Below are positions 1 to 9,680 of a stretch of 64,000 bases of DNA, piece after piece. Below the pieces are notes generated by a model. It was given only the letters and a program-made list of their open reading frames with translations. It had not been told where the DNA came from and did no database searches. Within the stretch, counting starts at the first letter, position 1. Every line of letters begins with the position of its first letter. Both the position numbers and the translations under genes were made by a program. The DNA is from an uncultured Bacteroidia bacterium (lineage in GTDB: Bacteria; Bacteroidota; Bacteroidia; Bacteroidales; Prolixibacteraceae), in assembly GCA_903923905.1 (NCBI GenBank), contig CAIXZH010000089.1, forward strand, positions 34,899-98,898, in the 5' to 3' direction.

Positions 1-1
1 A

Positions 2-916
2 CCTTTTGATAGTAGTATCGTGATTGACAAAATCAAAATGCCATTGATACTTATTGCGGTCCTAATATGGCTGATCATGTTTACCTCCAATTTAAACATC
101 TATCATACACTCAGTAATGAAGTGGTTGAAGTGCTAACCCGAACCAGAACACTTGGGAGTATCTCCTTTCAACTGCTGAGTGTAATTCTGTTTTTCGTAA
201 TCATCTGGTTTGCCCACATTTTGCAACGACTTTTAAGCTTTTTATTTGGTGAAATCGGAATGGAGGCGGAGGATCTGACCACTGAAACTAAAGGTCAACA
301 TTCCCGGTTGCTTATCACCCGTTTGCTGGTGTTGATCGGTGGTTATCTGATAGCCATTGCAGCATCCGGATTACCGATTGACAAACTAACCTTTTTATTG
401 GGTGCTTTAGGCGTAGGTATCGGTATGGGGCTGCAAAGTATTGTGAACAACTTCGTGTCGGGTATAATCCTGATCTTTGATGGATCTTTGCAGATTGGAG
501 ATGAAATAGAAGTAGCCGGACAGGCGGGAAAAGTGAAAGAGATCGGATTGCGTTCCAGTACACTCCATACTCCTGACGGTGCCGAAGTTATTATTCCAAA
601 TGGGAATATCCTGGCGCAAAACATTGTAAACTGGACCTTCAGCAACAATGAAAGGAGGGTTGTGCTCACCTTTTCACTGAAAGGCAATGAATTGGATGCC
701 AATATAATTAATGAAATAATTAATGGGACAATCAAAAATATTCCCAATGTGGTCTCCAAAAGAAAACCAGTTATTTTATATACCAAAGTAACACCCGAAA
801 CCTGTTCCCTAACCATCCGTTTTTGGAGTATCATAAGCAATGCCGATCAGGTAAAGAGTGAAGCGATGCTTCGACTGAGTGCCGCATTTCATACCAGGAA
901 AATTGGTTTTGAATAA
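2..916 (+). CDS. MscS-family mechanosensitive ion channel, 5' truncated by window edge
   Basis: Small-conductance mechanosensitive channel of the inner membrane, which releases solutes on hypo-osmotic shock. The frame is open to the left edge; a GTG at 20 is the first possible start but the gene probably begins upstream. Counting from that GTG, hydrophobic segments lie at about 7-25, 46-67 and 98-116. The glycine/alanine-rich pore helix at about 128-153 (GALGVGIGMGLQSIVNNF) is the MscS TM3 signature. It is followed by the beta domain with the family-typical GDEIEVAGQAGKVKEIGLRS and PNGNILAQNIVNW. The C-terminal domain runs to the stop. Twenty-five bases separate it from the next gene on the same strand. 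The family call is firm; total length and N-terminal architecture are unknown. Confidence 0.93.
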   Translation, partial: PFDSSIVIDKIKMPLILIAVLIWLIMFTSNLNIYHTLSNEVVEVLTRTRTLGSISFQLLSVILFFVIIWFAHILQRLLSFLFGEIGMEAEDLTTETKGQHSRLLITRLLVLIGGYLIAIAASGLPIDKLTFLLGALGVGIGMGLQSIVNNFVSGIILIFDGSLQIGDEIEVAGQAGKVKEIGLRSSTLHTPDGAEVIIPNGNILAQNIVNWTFSNNERRVVLTFSLKGNELDANIINEIINGTIKNIPNVVSKRKPVILYTKVTPETCSLTIRFWSIISNADQVKSEAMLRLSAAFHTRKIGFE

Positions 917-941
917 ATCCCCAAACTGAATCCGACAAATC

Positions 942-2030
942 ATGAAATCCGAATCTTCTCCTTTTGTACCAAAACAAGATCGCCGCAGTTTTGTAAAGTC
1001 CCAACTCATCTTTGCCCTCGGCGCATGTGCGACAGGTGTAAATATCTCAAAAGCATACTCTGCTCCATCCCATCCGTTAAGTCCCGTGGTAAATTCTTCG
1101 GAGGAACTTCGGGCGAAGTATCAGGAATGTTTGGGTGGTCCTTTCCCTGAACGGGCTTCCATAAACACACAAATTCGGGAAATCACTCAGAAGGATGGAT
1201 ATCGTATTGAATCTTTGACTTATGAATCGCAAAACGGGGAAAAAATACCGGCATTACTTTTAGTGCCAGATCGGGTTAATGCAGATCATCCGGCACCCGC
1301 TATAGCTGTTTGGCATCAACACAACGGGCAATATTATTTGGGTAAATCGGAACCTGCAGGACTGGCCGGGAATCCGATGCATTTTACCGGAGTTGCCCTG
1401 GCCAAGGAAGGATATGTAGTGCTTTGTCCCGATGCCCTATGTTTCGGAGAGCGGCAGGACCCTACCGGAAAATTAAAAGACGGGGCGTACGAACGCTTTG
1501 AGTTTCTCCGGGAAGTTGTCAGAGGTCGCAGCCTTGCCTGGAGAAATGTCTTTGAAATGAAACGGGCGATTGATCTTCTGTGCTCCCGTCCTGAAGTTAA
1601 TCAGGAGCGGCTGGGCTGTTACGGTCACTCGATGGGTTCGACACACTCCTGGCTTGTCGGGCCGCTGGAGCCACGGCTTAAGTGTGTTGTCGGCAACTGT
1701 TGCCTTCCAACCTATGATGGCATCGAAGAGGAGCATCTGCTGCATTGTTTTCCAAATTTCGTACCCGGATGGAAAAAGTATGGCGACACACCCGATATCG
1801 CGGCACTGATAGCGCCGAGAGCGCTGCACCTGAATCTCGGCGAGAAGGACACCGGGACTCCGATTGCATCAGCCCGCCTTGGAATACAAAGGATAACAGA
1901 GGCTTACCTGAAGGCCGGTGTGCCGGATAATTTCACCTTTTTTATTGAACCGGATACCGGACATGTGCTGAGTGATAGCATGTGGAAACGGGTAAAAGCA
2001 TGTTTTGAACGTCAGTTGAAAACAATTTAG
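942..2030 (+). CDS. Tat-exported alpha/beta hydrolase (dienelactone hydrolase / acetyl-xylan esterase-like)
   Basis: Predicted exported serine hydrolase of 362 aa. Residues 14-19 read RRSFVK, a twin-arginine motif, followed by a hydrophobic stretch (about 20-35), so export through Tat is likely. The nucleophile elbow is GHSMGS with Ser230. An acidic residue near 305 (GEKDTG) and a histidine near 341 (DTGHVLSD) complete a plausible triad. The region PAIAVWHQHNGQYYLGK resembles the oxyanion-hole part of large bacterial alpha/beta hydrolases annotated as acetyl-xylan esterase or prolyl-oligopeptidase-like. The substrate cannot be told from sequence. It lies between MscS and an outer-membrane barrel on the same strand, with no operon partner that points to a pathway. 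Confidence 0.85.
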   Translation: MKSESSPFVPKQDRRSFVKSQLIFALGACATGVNISKAYSAPSHPLSPVVNSSEELRAKYQECLGGPFPERASINTQIREITQKDGYRIESLTYESQNGEKIPALLLVPDRVNADHPAPAIAVWHQHNGQYYLGKSEPAGLAGNPMHFTGVALAKEGYVVLCPDALCFGERQDPTGKLKDGAYERFEFLREVVRGRSLAWRNVFEMKRAIDLLCSRPEVNQERLGCYGHSMGSTHSWLVGPLEPRLKCVVGNCCLPTYDGIEEEHLLHCFPNFVPGWKKYGDTPDIAALIAPRALHLNLGEKDTGTPIASARLGIQRITEAYLKAGVPDNFTFFIEPDTGHVLSDSMWKRVKACFERQLKTI

Positions 2031-2133
2031 ATCTCCAATGTTATTTTCATGAAATAATTTGCAACTAACTTACATCAGGGGTGTAATATTTTGTTCCCTT
2101 CGCCGTCTTTTAAGAATATTCAATATTTAAATA

Positions 2134-3057
2134 ATGAAAAGATTTAGTGTAGTACTCCTCTTTGTCTGGGTCTCCGGACTATTCGTTTTAAAGGCACAGG
2201 ATACAGTCCAGGTAAAAGTGCTGGGTAAAAAACTTGTAACGGTAGTGGATGGCAATAGTCAGAATACCGATGTAACGGTTGGCAATGACAGGGTTCGGAT
2301 CACCGGGGGGAAAGAGGACTCAATCAAAATCCGTGTAGGGAGTAGGGCCTTGATCATTACTGACGGAAGACACGGTTCATCGATCCGTTTTGAGCGGCTT
2401 GATGATCAGGAATTATCAAGATGGACCGGGCATAAACCGAAGTTCAAAGGACATTGGACCGGATTCGAGATGGGTGTCAACTCGTTTGCCAATGTAAATT
2501 ACAGCGGGTATACTCCAAATTTCATGGATTTGAACCATAACAAATCCTTTGAAGTTGGCATTAACTTTCTTCAGTATGATTTTGGGCTTCAGCGGAATCT
2601 GACCAATATTGGGCTTGTTACCGGTTTGGGACTGACCCTGAATGATTATCGTTTTTCGAATAAAAACACAATCGAAAATTATAATGGTGTGGTTCGACCG
2701 GTAGACCTTGATCCTAATGGGCTATCAAAGTCAAAACTCTCAACTTCTTTCCTGACAGTGCCTGTAATGATGGAATTCCAACTCCCGATAAGCGGGCATT
2801 GCAAACCAATTTATGTTTCAGGAGGTGTAATTGGGGGATTAAAATTAGGTTCCCACACCAAGGTGAAATATCATGCAGACAAATCAAAAAGCCATGACGA
2901 CTTCAATATCAATCCTTTCCGTTACGGAACCACTGCCCGTATCGGATACAGGGGAATCAACCTGTATGGGACCTATTATTTTTCCGACTTTTTCAGGAGT
3001 GGCCGTGGTCCGGTGATGAATCCGTTTACAGCCGGGATTGTTCTGATGAACTGGTGA
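2134..3057 (+). CDS. Outer-membrane beta-barrel protein (PorT-like fold), function unknown
   Basis: 307 aa with a clear N-terminal signal peptide (KRFSVVLLFVWVSGLFVLKAQ). Residues about 25-90 are a short beta-rich periplasmic region (VKVLGKKLVTVVDG, then IKIRVGSRALIITDG). From about 105 the chain alternates aromatic and hydrophobic residues with turns, as in PorT/OMP_b-brl barrels of Bacteroidota, and it ends in FTAGIVLMNW with a terminal aromatic residue, typical of barrel proteins recognised by BamA. No catalytic motif is seen. The gene has a 100-bp upstream gap and is followed by a hairpin shared with the convergent carboxylase operon. It could be a structural barrel or a sensor/gating partner; the function is open. 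Confidence 0.75.
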   Translation: MKRFSVVLLFVWVSGLFVLKAQDTVQVKVLGKKLVTVVDGNSQNTDVTVGNDRVRITGGKEDSIKIRVGSRALIITDGRHGSSIRFERLDDQELSRWTGHKPKFKGHWTGFEMGVNSFANVNYSGYTPNFMDLNHNKSFEVGINFLQYDFGLQRNLTNIGLVTGLGLTLNDYRFSNKNTIENYNGVVRPVDLDPNGLSKSKLSTSFLTVPVMMEFQLPISGHCKPIYVSGGVIGGLKLGSHTKVKYHADKSKSHDDFNINPFRYGTTARIGYRGINLYGTYYFSDFFRSGRGPVMNPFTAGIVLMNW

Positions 3058-3063
3058 TTAAAA

Positions 3064-3099
3064 AGAATGCAGTAAACTTTTCGTCGTTTACTGCATTCT
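3064..3099. terminator. Convergent hairpin terminator
   Basis: A perfect 14-bp stem (3064-3077 with 3086-3099, AGAATGCAGTAAAC and its complement) has an 8-nt loop. It sits between the stop of the barrel gene and the stop of the convergent carboxylase operon. The four A residues at 3061-3064 give a short U run for minus-strand transcripts, so it probably ends the carboxylase operon and may work in both directions. Confidence 0.7.
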
Positions 3100-3124
3100 A
3101 CAAATTCAAAAATCATAGGACCTG

Positions 3125-4663
3125 TTACAGCGGAATATTCCCATGCTTTTTCAGCGGATTTGATTTGTGTTTGTTTTGAGTCATTTCCAGTGCCTGGATT
3201 ATTTTGAAACGGGTTTGTGAAGGAATGATGATCTCGTCGATATACCCCAGTTCTGCAGCCTTATATGGATTTGCAAACTTCTCGCGGTAATCCTCTATCT
3301 TTTGGGCAAGTTCTTCTTCATTCATCTTCTCGCGGTGAATAATCTTGACAGCTCCGTCGGCTCCCATTACGGCTATCTCTGCAGACGGATAAGCGAAGTT
3401 AACATCTCCGCCAATGTGTTTGCTGCTCATCACATCATAGGCACCCCCATAGGCTTTTCGGGTAATCAGGGTAACTTTGGGAACAGTGGCTTCCGCAAAG
3501 GCGTACAGAAGTTTTGCTCCATGCCGGATGATTCCACCATATTCCTGGGATGTACCCGGAAGGAAACCAGGTACATCTACAATGGTTACAATCGGAATAT
3601 TAAAGGCATCGCAAAAACGGACAAACCGGGCACTCTTTACGGATGAATTGATGTCGAGAACACCTGCAAGACTAGCGGGCTGATTGGCAACAATCCCGAC
3701 ACTGCGACCGGCAAAGCGGGTAAAGCCGATGATCATATTCGGAGCAAAGGCTGGTTGGATTTCAAAAAAGTTATGGTCGTCAGCAATGCTGTTGATCAAC
3801 TCCTTCATATCGTAGGCTTTATTCGGATCATCAGGAATCAGGGTATCCAGATTCTTATCTTCCCGGTGAATGTCATCTTTAAAATCGATCGAATGGGGCT
3901 CTTCCAGGTTATTGGAAGGGAGATATCCGATTAATTCGCGGATCATCAGCAAGGCATGATCTTCGTTATCGGCCGTTAAGTGGGCAACACCGCTTTTGGC
4001 ATGATGTGTTGAAGCACCGCCAAGTTCCTCTTTGGTTACATCCTCGTGGGTGACCGCTTTCACAACATCGGGGCCGGTCACAAACATATAGCTGGTATCC
4101 TTGACCATGACAATAAAGTCTGTAATAGCCGGTGAATAGACAGCTCCTCCGGCACAAGGCCCTAAGATTGCCGAGATTTGTGGAATCACCCCTGAACTCA
4201 TCACATTGCGGTAGAAAATATCGGCGTACCCTGCCAGACTTTCGATCCCTTCCTGGATACGGGCCCCTCCGGAATCATTCAATCCAATGAGCGGTGCACC
4301 CATCTGCATGGCAAGATCCATGATTTTTATAATCTTATCTGCATTGGCACGGCTCATAGTGCCACCGAAAATGGTAAAATCCTGTGCAAAAGTATAAACC
4401 AGTCTTCCATCGATTTTCCCATATCCTGTGACAACACCATCACCCGGGAATTTGGAGTTCTCCATTCCAAAATCGTGTGAACGGTGAACAACAAACTTAT
4501 CCAGTTCGACAAAAGTTCCGGGATCAATCAGTACCGCAATCCTTTCGCGTGCGGTTTTTCTCCCTGCTGCATGTTGACGATCAATACGATCTTGTCCACC
4601 ACCCGATTCTGCTTCCAGATTTCGCGCAATGAGCCTTTCAAATTTATCCTGCTCTGATGACAT
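3125..4663 (-). CDS. pccB: Acyl-CoA (propionyl-CoA) carboxylase, carboxyltransferase subunit
   Basis: 512-aa carboxyltransferase that moves the carboxyl group from biotin to an acyl-CoA, most likely propionyl-CoA. The length fits the family. Visible hallmarks are the N-terminal [22 protein letters not shown] region, the crotonase-fold oxyanion glycines ([13 protein letters not shown] and [14 protein letters not shown]) and the C-terminal half-site ([20 protein letters not shown], then [13 protein letters not shown]). It is the third gene of a minus-strand set after biotin carboxylase and biotin carrier, 34 bp from the carrier gene. In Bacteroidota such trios serve propionate/methylmalonyl-CoA metabolism. 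No membrane decarboxylase subunit is nearby, so a sodium-pumping methylmalonyl-CoA decarboxylase is less likely. The exact acyl substrate is inferred from context. Confidence 0.9.
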   Translation of the reverse strand: MSSEQDKFERLIARNLEAESGGGQDRIDRQHAAGRKTARERIAVLIDPGTFVELDKFVVHRSHDFGMENSKFPGDGVVTGYGKIDGRLVYTFAQDFTIFGGTMSRANADKIIKIMDLAMQMGAPLIGLNDSGGARIQEGIESLAGYADIFYRNVMSSGVIPQISAILGPCAGGAVYSPAITDFIVMVKDTSYMFVTGPDVVKAVTHEDVTKEELGGASTHHAKSGVAHLTADNEDHALLMIRELIGYLPSNNLEEPHSIDFKDDIHREDKNLDTLIPDDPNKAYDMKELINSIADDHNFFEIQPAFAPNMIIGFTRFAGRSVGIVANQPASLAGVLDINSSVKSARFVRFCDAFNIPIVTIVDVPGFLPGTSQEYGGIIRHGAKLLYAFAEATVPKVTLITRKAYGGAYDVMSSKHIGGDVNFAYPSAEIAVMGADGAVKIIHREKMNEEELAQKIEDYREKFANPYKAAELGYIDEIIIPSQTRFKIIQALEMTQNKHKSNPLKKHGNIPL

Positions 4664-4697
4664 ATTCTGTATTTATTGATTTTAATTTTCTTCCTTT

Positions 4698-5222
4698 TCA
4701 GGCTTCAGTCTCTTCGTCAATGACTACCAAAAGCTGGTTATTGTCGACTGTATCGCCCTCTTTTACTGGTACCTCTCTGACAATTCCGCGGCTTCCAGCC
4801 TTGAATTCGCTCTCCATCTTCATGGCTGAAAGAACAATCAGGGGTTGTCCCGCCTCCACATGGTCTCCCGGTTTAACGAAGACCCTGACTACTTTACCAG
4901 GCATCGGGGATTTAATGGTATTGTCACTTTGAACAGCTCCCCCCTGCATCCTGTTTTGACGGTATCGAGTCTCATTATCAATCACCTCGACTTCAAATTT
5001 GAAATAAAGGGTGTTGACGTGATAATGCTTAGGTTTTTCGGTCTCAACTACTTCGACGTTGAAAGATCGTCCTTTATTGATGATTGAAAACTCCTGGCTT
5101 CTTACCTTGACGATATCCACTTCATAGATTTCATCGTCAACGGCGAGCGTGACTAAATTTCCTTCCCGTTTCAGCTCTTTAATGACAGCTTTCCGGTTAT
5201 TGACTTTAAGTTCGAGTTCCAT
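4698..5222 (-). CDS. Biotin carboxyl carrier protein of the acyl-CoA carboxylase
   Basis: 174-aa biotin/lipoyl carrier. The C-terminal domain (about 103-170) contains SAMKMES, where Lys135 is the biotinylated residue. Flanking MPGKVVRVFVKPGDHVEAGQ and KEGDTVDNNQLL are standard for the hammerhead fold. Residues 1-95 form a beta-rich N-terminal region (VNNRKAVIKELKREGN, then KVRSQEFSIINKG) resembling the BT-type linker domain that docks the carrier onto the holoenzyme in propionyl-CoA carboxylases. It lies between the biotin carboxylase and carboxyltransferase genes, so the three should form one enzyme in the cytoplasm. Confidence 0.9.
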   Translation of the reverse strand: MELELKVNNRKAVIKELKREGNLVTLAVDDEIYEVDIVKVRSQEFSIINKGRSFNVEVVETEKPKHYHVNTLYFKFEVEVIDNETRYRQNRMQGGAVQSDNTIKSPMPGKVVRVFVKPGDHVEAGQPLIVLSAMKMESEFKAGSRGIVREVPVKEGDTVDNNQLLVVIDEETEA

Positions 5223-5324
5223 GTGGTATAATTTTCTGAAAAAGCTTGGTTCTGATTTTAAAAAGATGTTTTAATAAAGTCATTTTTTAACACTCTTGAT
5301 TGACTTCGTTTTAAGGTTCGTGAG

Positions 5325-6866
5325 TTACATCCTTGAGGTGAATTTACGGATTTGCCGCTTCCAGTTGGTCTCCTTTTTTACCGAGGGAACGGTATTTGTT
5401 ATTTTGCTCTCCTCAAAACGGGTCAGGTATTCGGCAAATGTGGCGATCATGGCGATATCCTCACACTTTTTGTCACAGATTCCATCAGCCAGCAGAAATT
5501 CACTGTTTTTCTCTATAAAATGGGTATTGTATTTGCCGGTCTTAAAATCAGAGGTCTCCATGATTCTTTCAAGGAACCTGATGGTTGTTTTAACCCCGGT
5601 TATTTTGTATTCATAAAGGGCGCGCCGCATTCTTTCGATGGCCTCTTCACGTGTCCGGCCCCAGACAATCAACTTGCTGATTAATGAGTCGTAATAGATT
5701 GGAATGGTATATCCTTCATAAGCATAGCCGTCGCATCTTACACCAAATCCGAAAGGCTCGGTAATGTGAGTGATGGTACCTGGATTTGGCATAAAATTAT
5801 TATCGGTATCTTCGGCAATGATCCGGCATTCGATGGCATGGCCGCTTTGTTTGAGATCTTCCTGGGAAAAGGGGAGTACATTTCCTTCTGCTATTCGGAT
5901 CTGTTCTTTCACAAGGTCAACCCCAACAACACGTTCCGTGATCGGATGCTCAACCTGTAAACGAGTGTTCATTTCGAGGAAGTAGAAATTCAACTGATCA
6001 TCCATGATGAATTCAATGGTTCCTGCCCCTTCATAATTACAGGCATTTGCGGCGGCGACAGCACATTCGCCCATTTTTGTTCTCACTTCCGGAGTAAGAA
6101 GAGGAGAAGGGGTCTCTTCAACCACTTTCTGATGACGGCGTTGGACTGAACATTCCCGTTCAAAAAGATGAACCGTATTCCCATGTTGATCAGAAAGGAC
6201 TTGAAATTCAACATGATGAGGTGAATCCACATATTTTTCGATATACACAGCATCGTCACCAAAAGCAGTTTTTGCTTCCGACCGGGCTGCACGAAGTAAA
6301 TTAGTAATCTCAGAATCTTTATGCACGAGTCGCATTCCTCGCCCACCACCACCAGAAGATGCTTTTATCATCACAGGAAGGCCGATCTCCTTAATCTGTC
6401 TGATTGCCTCAGCTTCATTGGTAACCTTATCCGTTGTTCCAGGTACAACCGGAACACCTGCTTCAATCATTCGTTTACGCGCGCTGATTTTATCGCCCAT
6501 CATCTCAATCGATTCGGGAGAAGGACCTATAAATTTAATCCCTTCGTTCCGACACCTGCGTGAGAAGGCAGAATTTTCCGACAAGAAACCATAACCGGGA
6601 TGAATAGCATCTGCACCCGATTTTTTGGCTGTCTGGATAATTTTATCCATATTCAGGTAACTTTCCGAGGAAGGTGCCGGGCCTATATTGTAGGCTTCGT
6701 CGGCATACCTTACATGCATTGAAGTACGGTCGGCATCACTAAAAACAGCCACAGTATCAATACCCATCTCGCGACAAGAGCGCATAATCCGGATAGCAAT
6801 TTCTCCACGGTTGGCGACCAATACCTTTCTTATCGGTTTTTGTTCCATCGTATTTCCCATAGTCAT
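5325..6866 (-). CDS. accC: Biotin carboxylase subunit of the acyl-CoA carboxylase
   Basis: 513-aa ATP-grasp enzyme that carboxylates biotin using bicarbonate and ATP. It shows the N-terminal KVLVANRGEIAIRI, the ATP-binding glycine loop KASSGGGGRGMRL, HPGYGFLSEN, and the catalytic EMNTRLQVEHPITE motif. It is about 60 residues longer than acetyl-CoA carboxylase AccC; the extra C-terminal tail (TFAEYLTRFEESKI to the end) is usual in the propionyl/pyruvate-type subunits of Bacteroidota. The start used here has a second Met seven codons in (MEQKPIRK) that could be the true start. First gene of the operon; 102 bp separate it from the carrier gene. The symbol is a family label, since this copy probably belongs to propionyl-CoA carboxylase. 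Confidence 0.9.
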   Translation of the reverse strand: MTMGNTMEQKPIRKVLVANRGEIAIRIMRSCREMGIDTVAVFSDADRTSMHVRYADEAYNIGPAPSSESYLNMDKIIQTAKKSGADAIHPGYGFLSENSAFSRRCRNEGIKFIGPSPESIEMMGDKISARKRMIEAGVPVVPGTTDKVTNEAEAIRQIKEIGLPVMIKASSGGGGRGMRLVHKDSEITNLLRAARSEAKTAFGDDAVYIEKYVDSPHHVEFQVLSDQHGNTVHLFERECSVQRRHQKVVEETPSPLLTPEVRTKMGECAVAAANACNYEGAGTIEFIMDDQLNFYFLEMNTRLQVEHPITERVVGVDLVKEQIRIAEGNVLPFSQEDLKQSGHAIECRIIAEDTDNNFMPNPGTITHITEPFGFGVRCDGYAYEGYTIPIYYDSLISKLIVWGRTREEAIERMRRALYEYKITGVKTTIRFLERIMETSDFKTGKYNTHFIEKNSEFLLADGICDKKCEDIAMIATFAEYLTRFEESKITNTVPSVKKETNWKRQIRKFTSRM

Positions 6867-6981
6867 TAATTTTCAGCTTAATTATTCCAATTTGAAAAAG
6901 GCATCCCTATATAACAGACTAATTCCAAGAAATGTTTTTAATAGTGGGGCACATTTTTTCAGTTCGTAAGTTTTTTTTGCT

Positions 6982-7001
6982 TATTTGCAATGACAAATAT
7001 A
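6982..7001. promoter_or_regulatory. Dyad and minus-strand -7 box in divergent promoter region
   Basis: Between the divergent carboxylase operon and pepE there is a 6-bp inverted repeat TATTTG-N6-CAAATA (6982-6999). On the minus strand 7001-6994 reads TATATTTG, a perfect match to the Bacteroidota -7 box TAnnTTTG. No convincing -33 element was found, so the promoter call is tentative. A transcript starting here would leave the carboxylase genes a leader of about 120 nt. Confidence 0.4.
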
Positions 7002-7009
7002 GTATTTTT

Positions 7010-7720
7010 ATGAAACTTCTTCTTTTAAGTAACTCTACCAACCCAAGTGAGCCATATTTGGATTACCCCAAAAAAGAGATTCAGCGGTTTGTGGGAGATA
7101 AAAAGGTACATGCTCTTTTCATACCCTATGCCGCGATTACCTTTTCTTTTGATGAATACGAATTAAAGGTCCAAGAGAGGTTCACAGAAATTGGGCACTA
7201 CATCACTTCAATTCACCATTTTCCTGATCCGGTAAAAGCCGTTCAGGAAGCGGAAGTCCTGATCGTTGGAGGTGGGAACACCTGGCAACTGGTACGAATG
7301 TTGCATGATAATCAGTTAATGGAAGCTATCCGTTTGAAAGTTCTCGAAGGAACACCTTATATTGGATGGAGCGCCGGATCAAACGTGGCCTGCCCGACTT
7401 TAAGAACCACCAATGACATGCCGATCGTCGATCCAAACGGTTTTGAATGTATGAATTTAGTGCCGTTCCAGATCAATCCACATTATCTGGATGTTAATCC
7501 GGCAGGGCATGGCGGAGAGACCCGCGAACAACGAATCCTGGAGTTTCTGGAAATTAATCCCGATATTTTCGTAGTCGGTCTTCGTGAAGGGACAATGCTA
7601 AAATACGAAGACGATCAGCTCCATCTTATCGGGACAAAAAGTGCCCGGATATTCCGAAAAGGGATGGCTCCTGTTGAATTATATACCATGGATGATTTTA
7701 ATTTCCTGATGCAGAAATAA
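7010..7720 (+). CDS. pepE: Dipeptidase E (alpha-aspartyl dipeptidase, peptidase family S51)
   Basis: Cytoplasmic peptidase that cleaves dipeptides with N-terminal aspartate. From the ATG at 7010 the protein is 236 aa, close to the usual 229-236. The longer in-frame extension back to 6932 would run through the promoter region and has no family counterpart. Ser121 in GWSAGSN is the nucleophile, and QINPHYLDVNPAGHGGETREQR holds the conserved histidine region. The N-terminus MKLLLLSNSTNPSEPYL is typical. It stands alone, divergent from the carboxylase operon. Confidence 0.93.
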   Translation: MKLLLLSNSTNPSEPYLDYPKKEIQRFVGDKKVHALFIPYAAITFSFDEYELKVQERFTEIGHYITSIHHFPDPVKAVQEAEVLIVGGGNTWQLVRMLHDNQLMEAIRLKVLEGTPYIGWSAGSNVACPTLRTTNDMPIVDPNGFECMNLVPFQINPHYLDVNPAGHGGETREQRILEFLEINPDIFVVGLREGTMLKYEDDQLHLIGTKSARIFRKGMAPVELYTMDDFNFLMQK

Positions 7721-8024
7721 TCTGCGACATCCTTAAAGTAACCAATGAGAGTCCTGATTGGGCAGATTTACTATTTAATTTCCATTCTCCCCACTCGGTG
7801 CAGGTAATGAGAGGTAAAACCCAAGATTCAATAAACTGAAGAAGATCTGTTATGGAGGCGAAAACGGTTACAATAATGTGACAATTTCTAATATTTTAAT
7901 TGGATAGGGAAAGGTTAAAGAAACATTCCGTATTATTGGCAATTAAAATAATCATGGTTATTGGTTTCACAATCCATACGATTGCGGGATTGGTAACAAT
8001 TAGCCATTAAAAAATTATTCACAG
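7721..8024. other. Intergenic region without a gene
   Basis: About 300 bp between pepE and the phosphatase gene. No convincing ORF, RNA or repeat is visible. TATTATTG near 7931 is a one-mismatch -7 box and could serve the phosphatase gene, but it has no clear -33 partner. Confidence 0.4.
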
Positions 8025-9677
8025 ATGAAATTTTCAACAGTTATCTTTTTCACCTTACTCTCCTTTACGCTCCACGCTCAAACAACCGAAATTCCCAAAA
8101 CCTCCAATGAACCAGGCCGGCCTAAGCTGGTGGTAGGTATTGTAATTGATCAGATGCGGTTTGACTACATTTCCAAATACTACAGCAAGTTCTCTGAGAA
8201 CGGTTTTAAGAAATTGATTAAGCAGGGTTTTAACTGCAAGAATACCAATTACAACTATTCTCCAACCTATACCGGGCCAGGTCATGCATCGATTTATACC
8301 GGAACAACGCCCGCATTTCACGGAATAGTCGGGAATGACTGGTTTGTAAGAAATACGAACAGACCAACATATGTTACGGATGATCCTACTGTTCAAACTG
8401 TTGGAGATGGCTCTGAAAAAGCCGGGAAAATGTCACCCCGGAATTTACTCGCCTCTACCATCGGAGACGAATTGAGACTTTATTCGAATTTGAAATCAAA
8501 GGTAATCTCGATTGCTTTAAAAGACAGGGCCGCAATTTTACCCGGAGGACATCTCTCTACTGGCTCTTATTGGTTTGATTCGGGAACGGGAAATTTTATC
8601 TCTTCGACCTTTTTCATGAAGGAGCTTCCGGGATGGGTCAACGATTTTAATGCCCAACATCTTGCCGGAAAGTATTTGTCGCAGCCATGGAATACATTGC
8701 TCCCTATCAGTTATTATACCGAAAGTGCGAGTGATGACAACCCTTATGAGGGGCTCTACCCAGGGGAGACAAAACCGGTTTTCCCGCATAATCTCCCCGG
8801 TATGTACAGCAAGAACGATTACGGGATTATCCGTTCAACACCCTTTGGGAATACAATTACAAAAGATATAGCCCTTGCGGCATTGAAGGGAGAGAACCTT
8901 GGGAAAGGGGATTTTACCGATTTACTGGCCATCAGTTTTTCTGCAACTGATTATGTGGGTCACAAAATGGGACCCCAGTCTGTTGAAATAGAGGATACCT
9001 ATTTACGTCTGGACCGTGACATCGCTGAAATTCTGACTTATCTGGATAAGAATTATGGCAAGGATAATGTATTGCTTTTTATAACCGCTGATCATGCAGC
9101 CGCCTATGTTCCTGCTCAATTAAAAGATAATCAACTTAATTCCGGCTATTTCAATGGCAAGGTATTTCTGAATTTTTTAAATGAATATTTGAAAATAAAG
9201 TACAGTGATTCCACATTTGTCTCCTTTGCAATCAATAATGAAATTTACCTTAATCATTCCACAATCAGGCAAAAAAACCTTATTCTTAAAGATGTTGAGG
9301 ATGAAATCGCTTCTTTTTCAACAACATATAATGGAATTGCCAATGCCTATACGGGATATCAGCTGAATGGTGAGGTACTGAAAAGCAAACCGGCAACCCT
9401 GATCCAGAATGGGTTTAACATCAAACGGTCGGGTGATGTAGCATTAATGTTTGAACCTGCCTGGCTTGAGGAGGCCATCCCAACCGGAACCACGCATGGC
9501 AGCACCTATACTTATGACACCCAGGTTCCTCTGCTCTGGTACGGCTGGAAGATTCAATCCGGCTATACTTCCGAACCAGTTGATATTACGGATATAGCCC
9601 CAACCATTGCAACGATGTTAAGTATCATGCCCCCAAATGCCTGCACCGGAAAGCCGATTGTGAAAATCACCAAATAG
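8025..9677 (+). CDS. pafA: PafA-type alkaline phosphatase (phosphate monoesterase)
   Basis: Exported metal-dependent phosphatase of the alkaline phosphatase superfamily, 550 aa, with a signal peptide (STVIFFTLLSFTLHAQ). The known PafA active-site set can be read in order: Asp42 in VIDQMRFDY; nucleophile Thr83 in TYTGPGHAS; Asn in GIVGNDW; the Lys/Arg pair in ALKDRAAI that marks PafA monoesterases; Asp/His in SATDYVGHKMG; Asp-His in TADHAAAY; and a C-terminal His in TTHGSTYTYD. The Lys-x-Arg pair argues for monoester rather than diester substrates. It probably recovers phosphate from sugar and nucleotide phosphates in the periplasm. Only 3 bp separate its stop from the convergent reductase gene, and no hairpin is seen there. 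Confidence 0.9.
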   Translation: MKFSTVIFFTLLSFTLHAQTTEIPKTSNEPGRPKLVVGIVIDQMRFDYISKYYSKFSENGFKKLIKQGFNCKNTNYNYSPTYTGPGHASIYTGTTPAFHGIVGNDWFVRNTNRPTYVTDDPTVQTVGDGSEKAGKMSPRNLLASTIGDELRLYSNLKSKVISIALKDRAAILPGGHLSTGSYWFDSGTGNFISSTFFMKELPGWVNDFNAQHLAGKYLSQPWNTLLPISYYTESASDDNPYEGLYPGETKPVFPHNLPGMYSKNDYGIIRSTPFGNTITKDIALAALKGENLGKGDFTDLLAISFSATDYVGHKMGPQSVEIEDTYLRLDRDIAEILTYLDKNYGKDNVLLFITADHAAAYVPAQLKDNQLNSGYFNGKVFLNFLNEYLKIKYSDSTFVSFAINNEIYLNHSTIRQKNLILKDVEDEIASFSTTYNGIANAYTGYQLNGEVLKSKPATLIQNGFNIKRSGDVALMFEPAWLEEAIPTGTTHGSTYTYDTQVPLLWYGWKIQSGYTSEPVDITDIAPTIATMLSIMPPNACTGKPIVKITK

Positions 9678-9680
9678 AAC

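Noticed and set aside
3125..6866. Sodium-pumping methylmalonyl-CoA decarboxylase
   Set aside because: The carboxyltransferase and biotin carrier would fit, but a biotin carboxylase is present and no multi-helix decarboxylase beta subunit is nearby, so an ATP-driven acyl-CoA carboxylase is the better reading.
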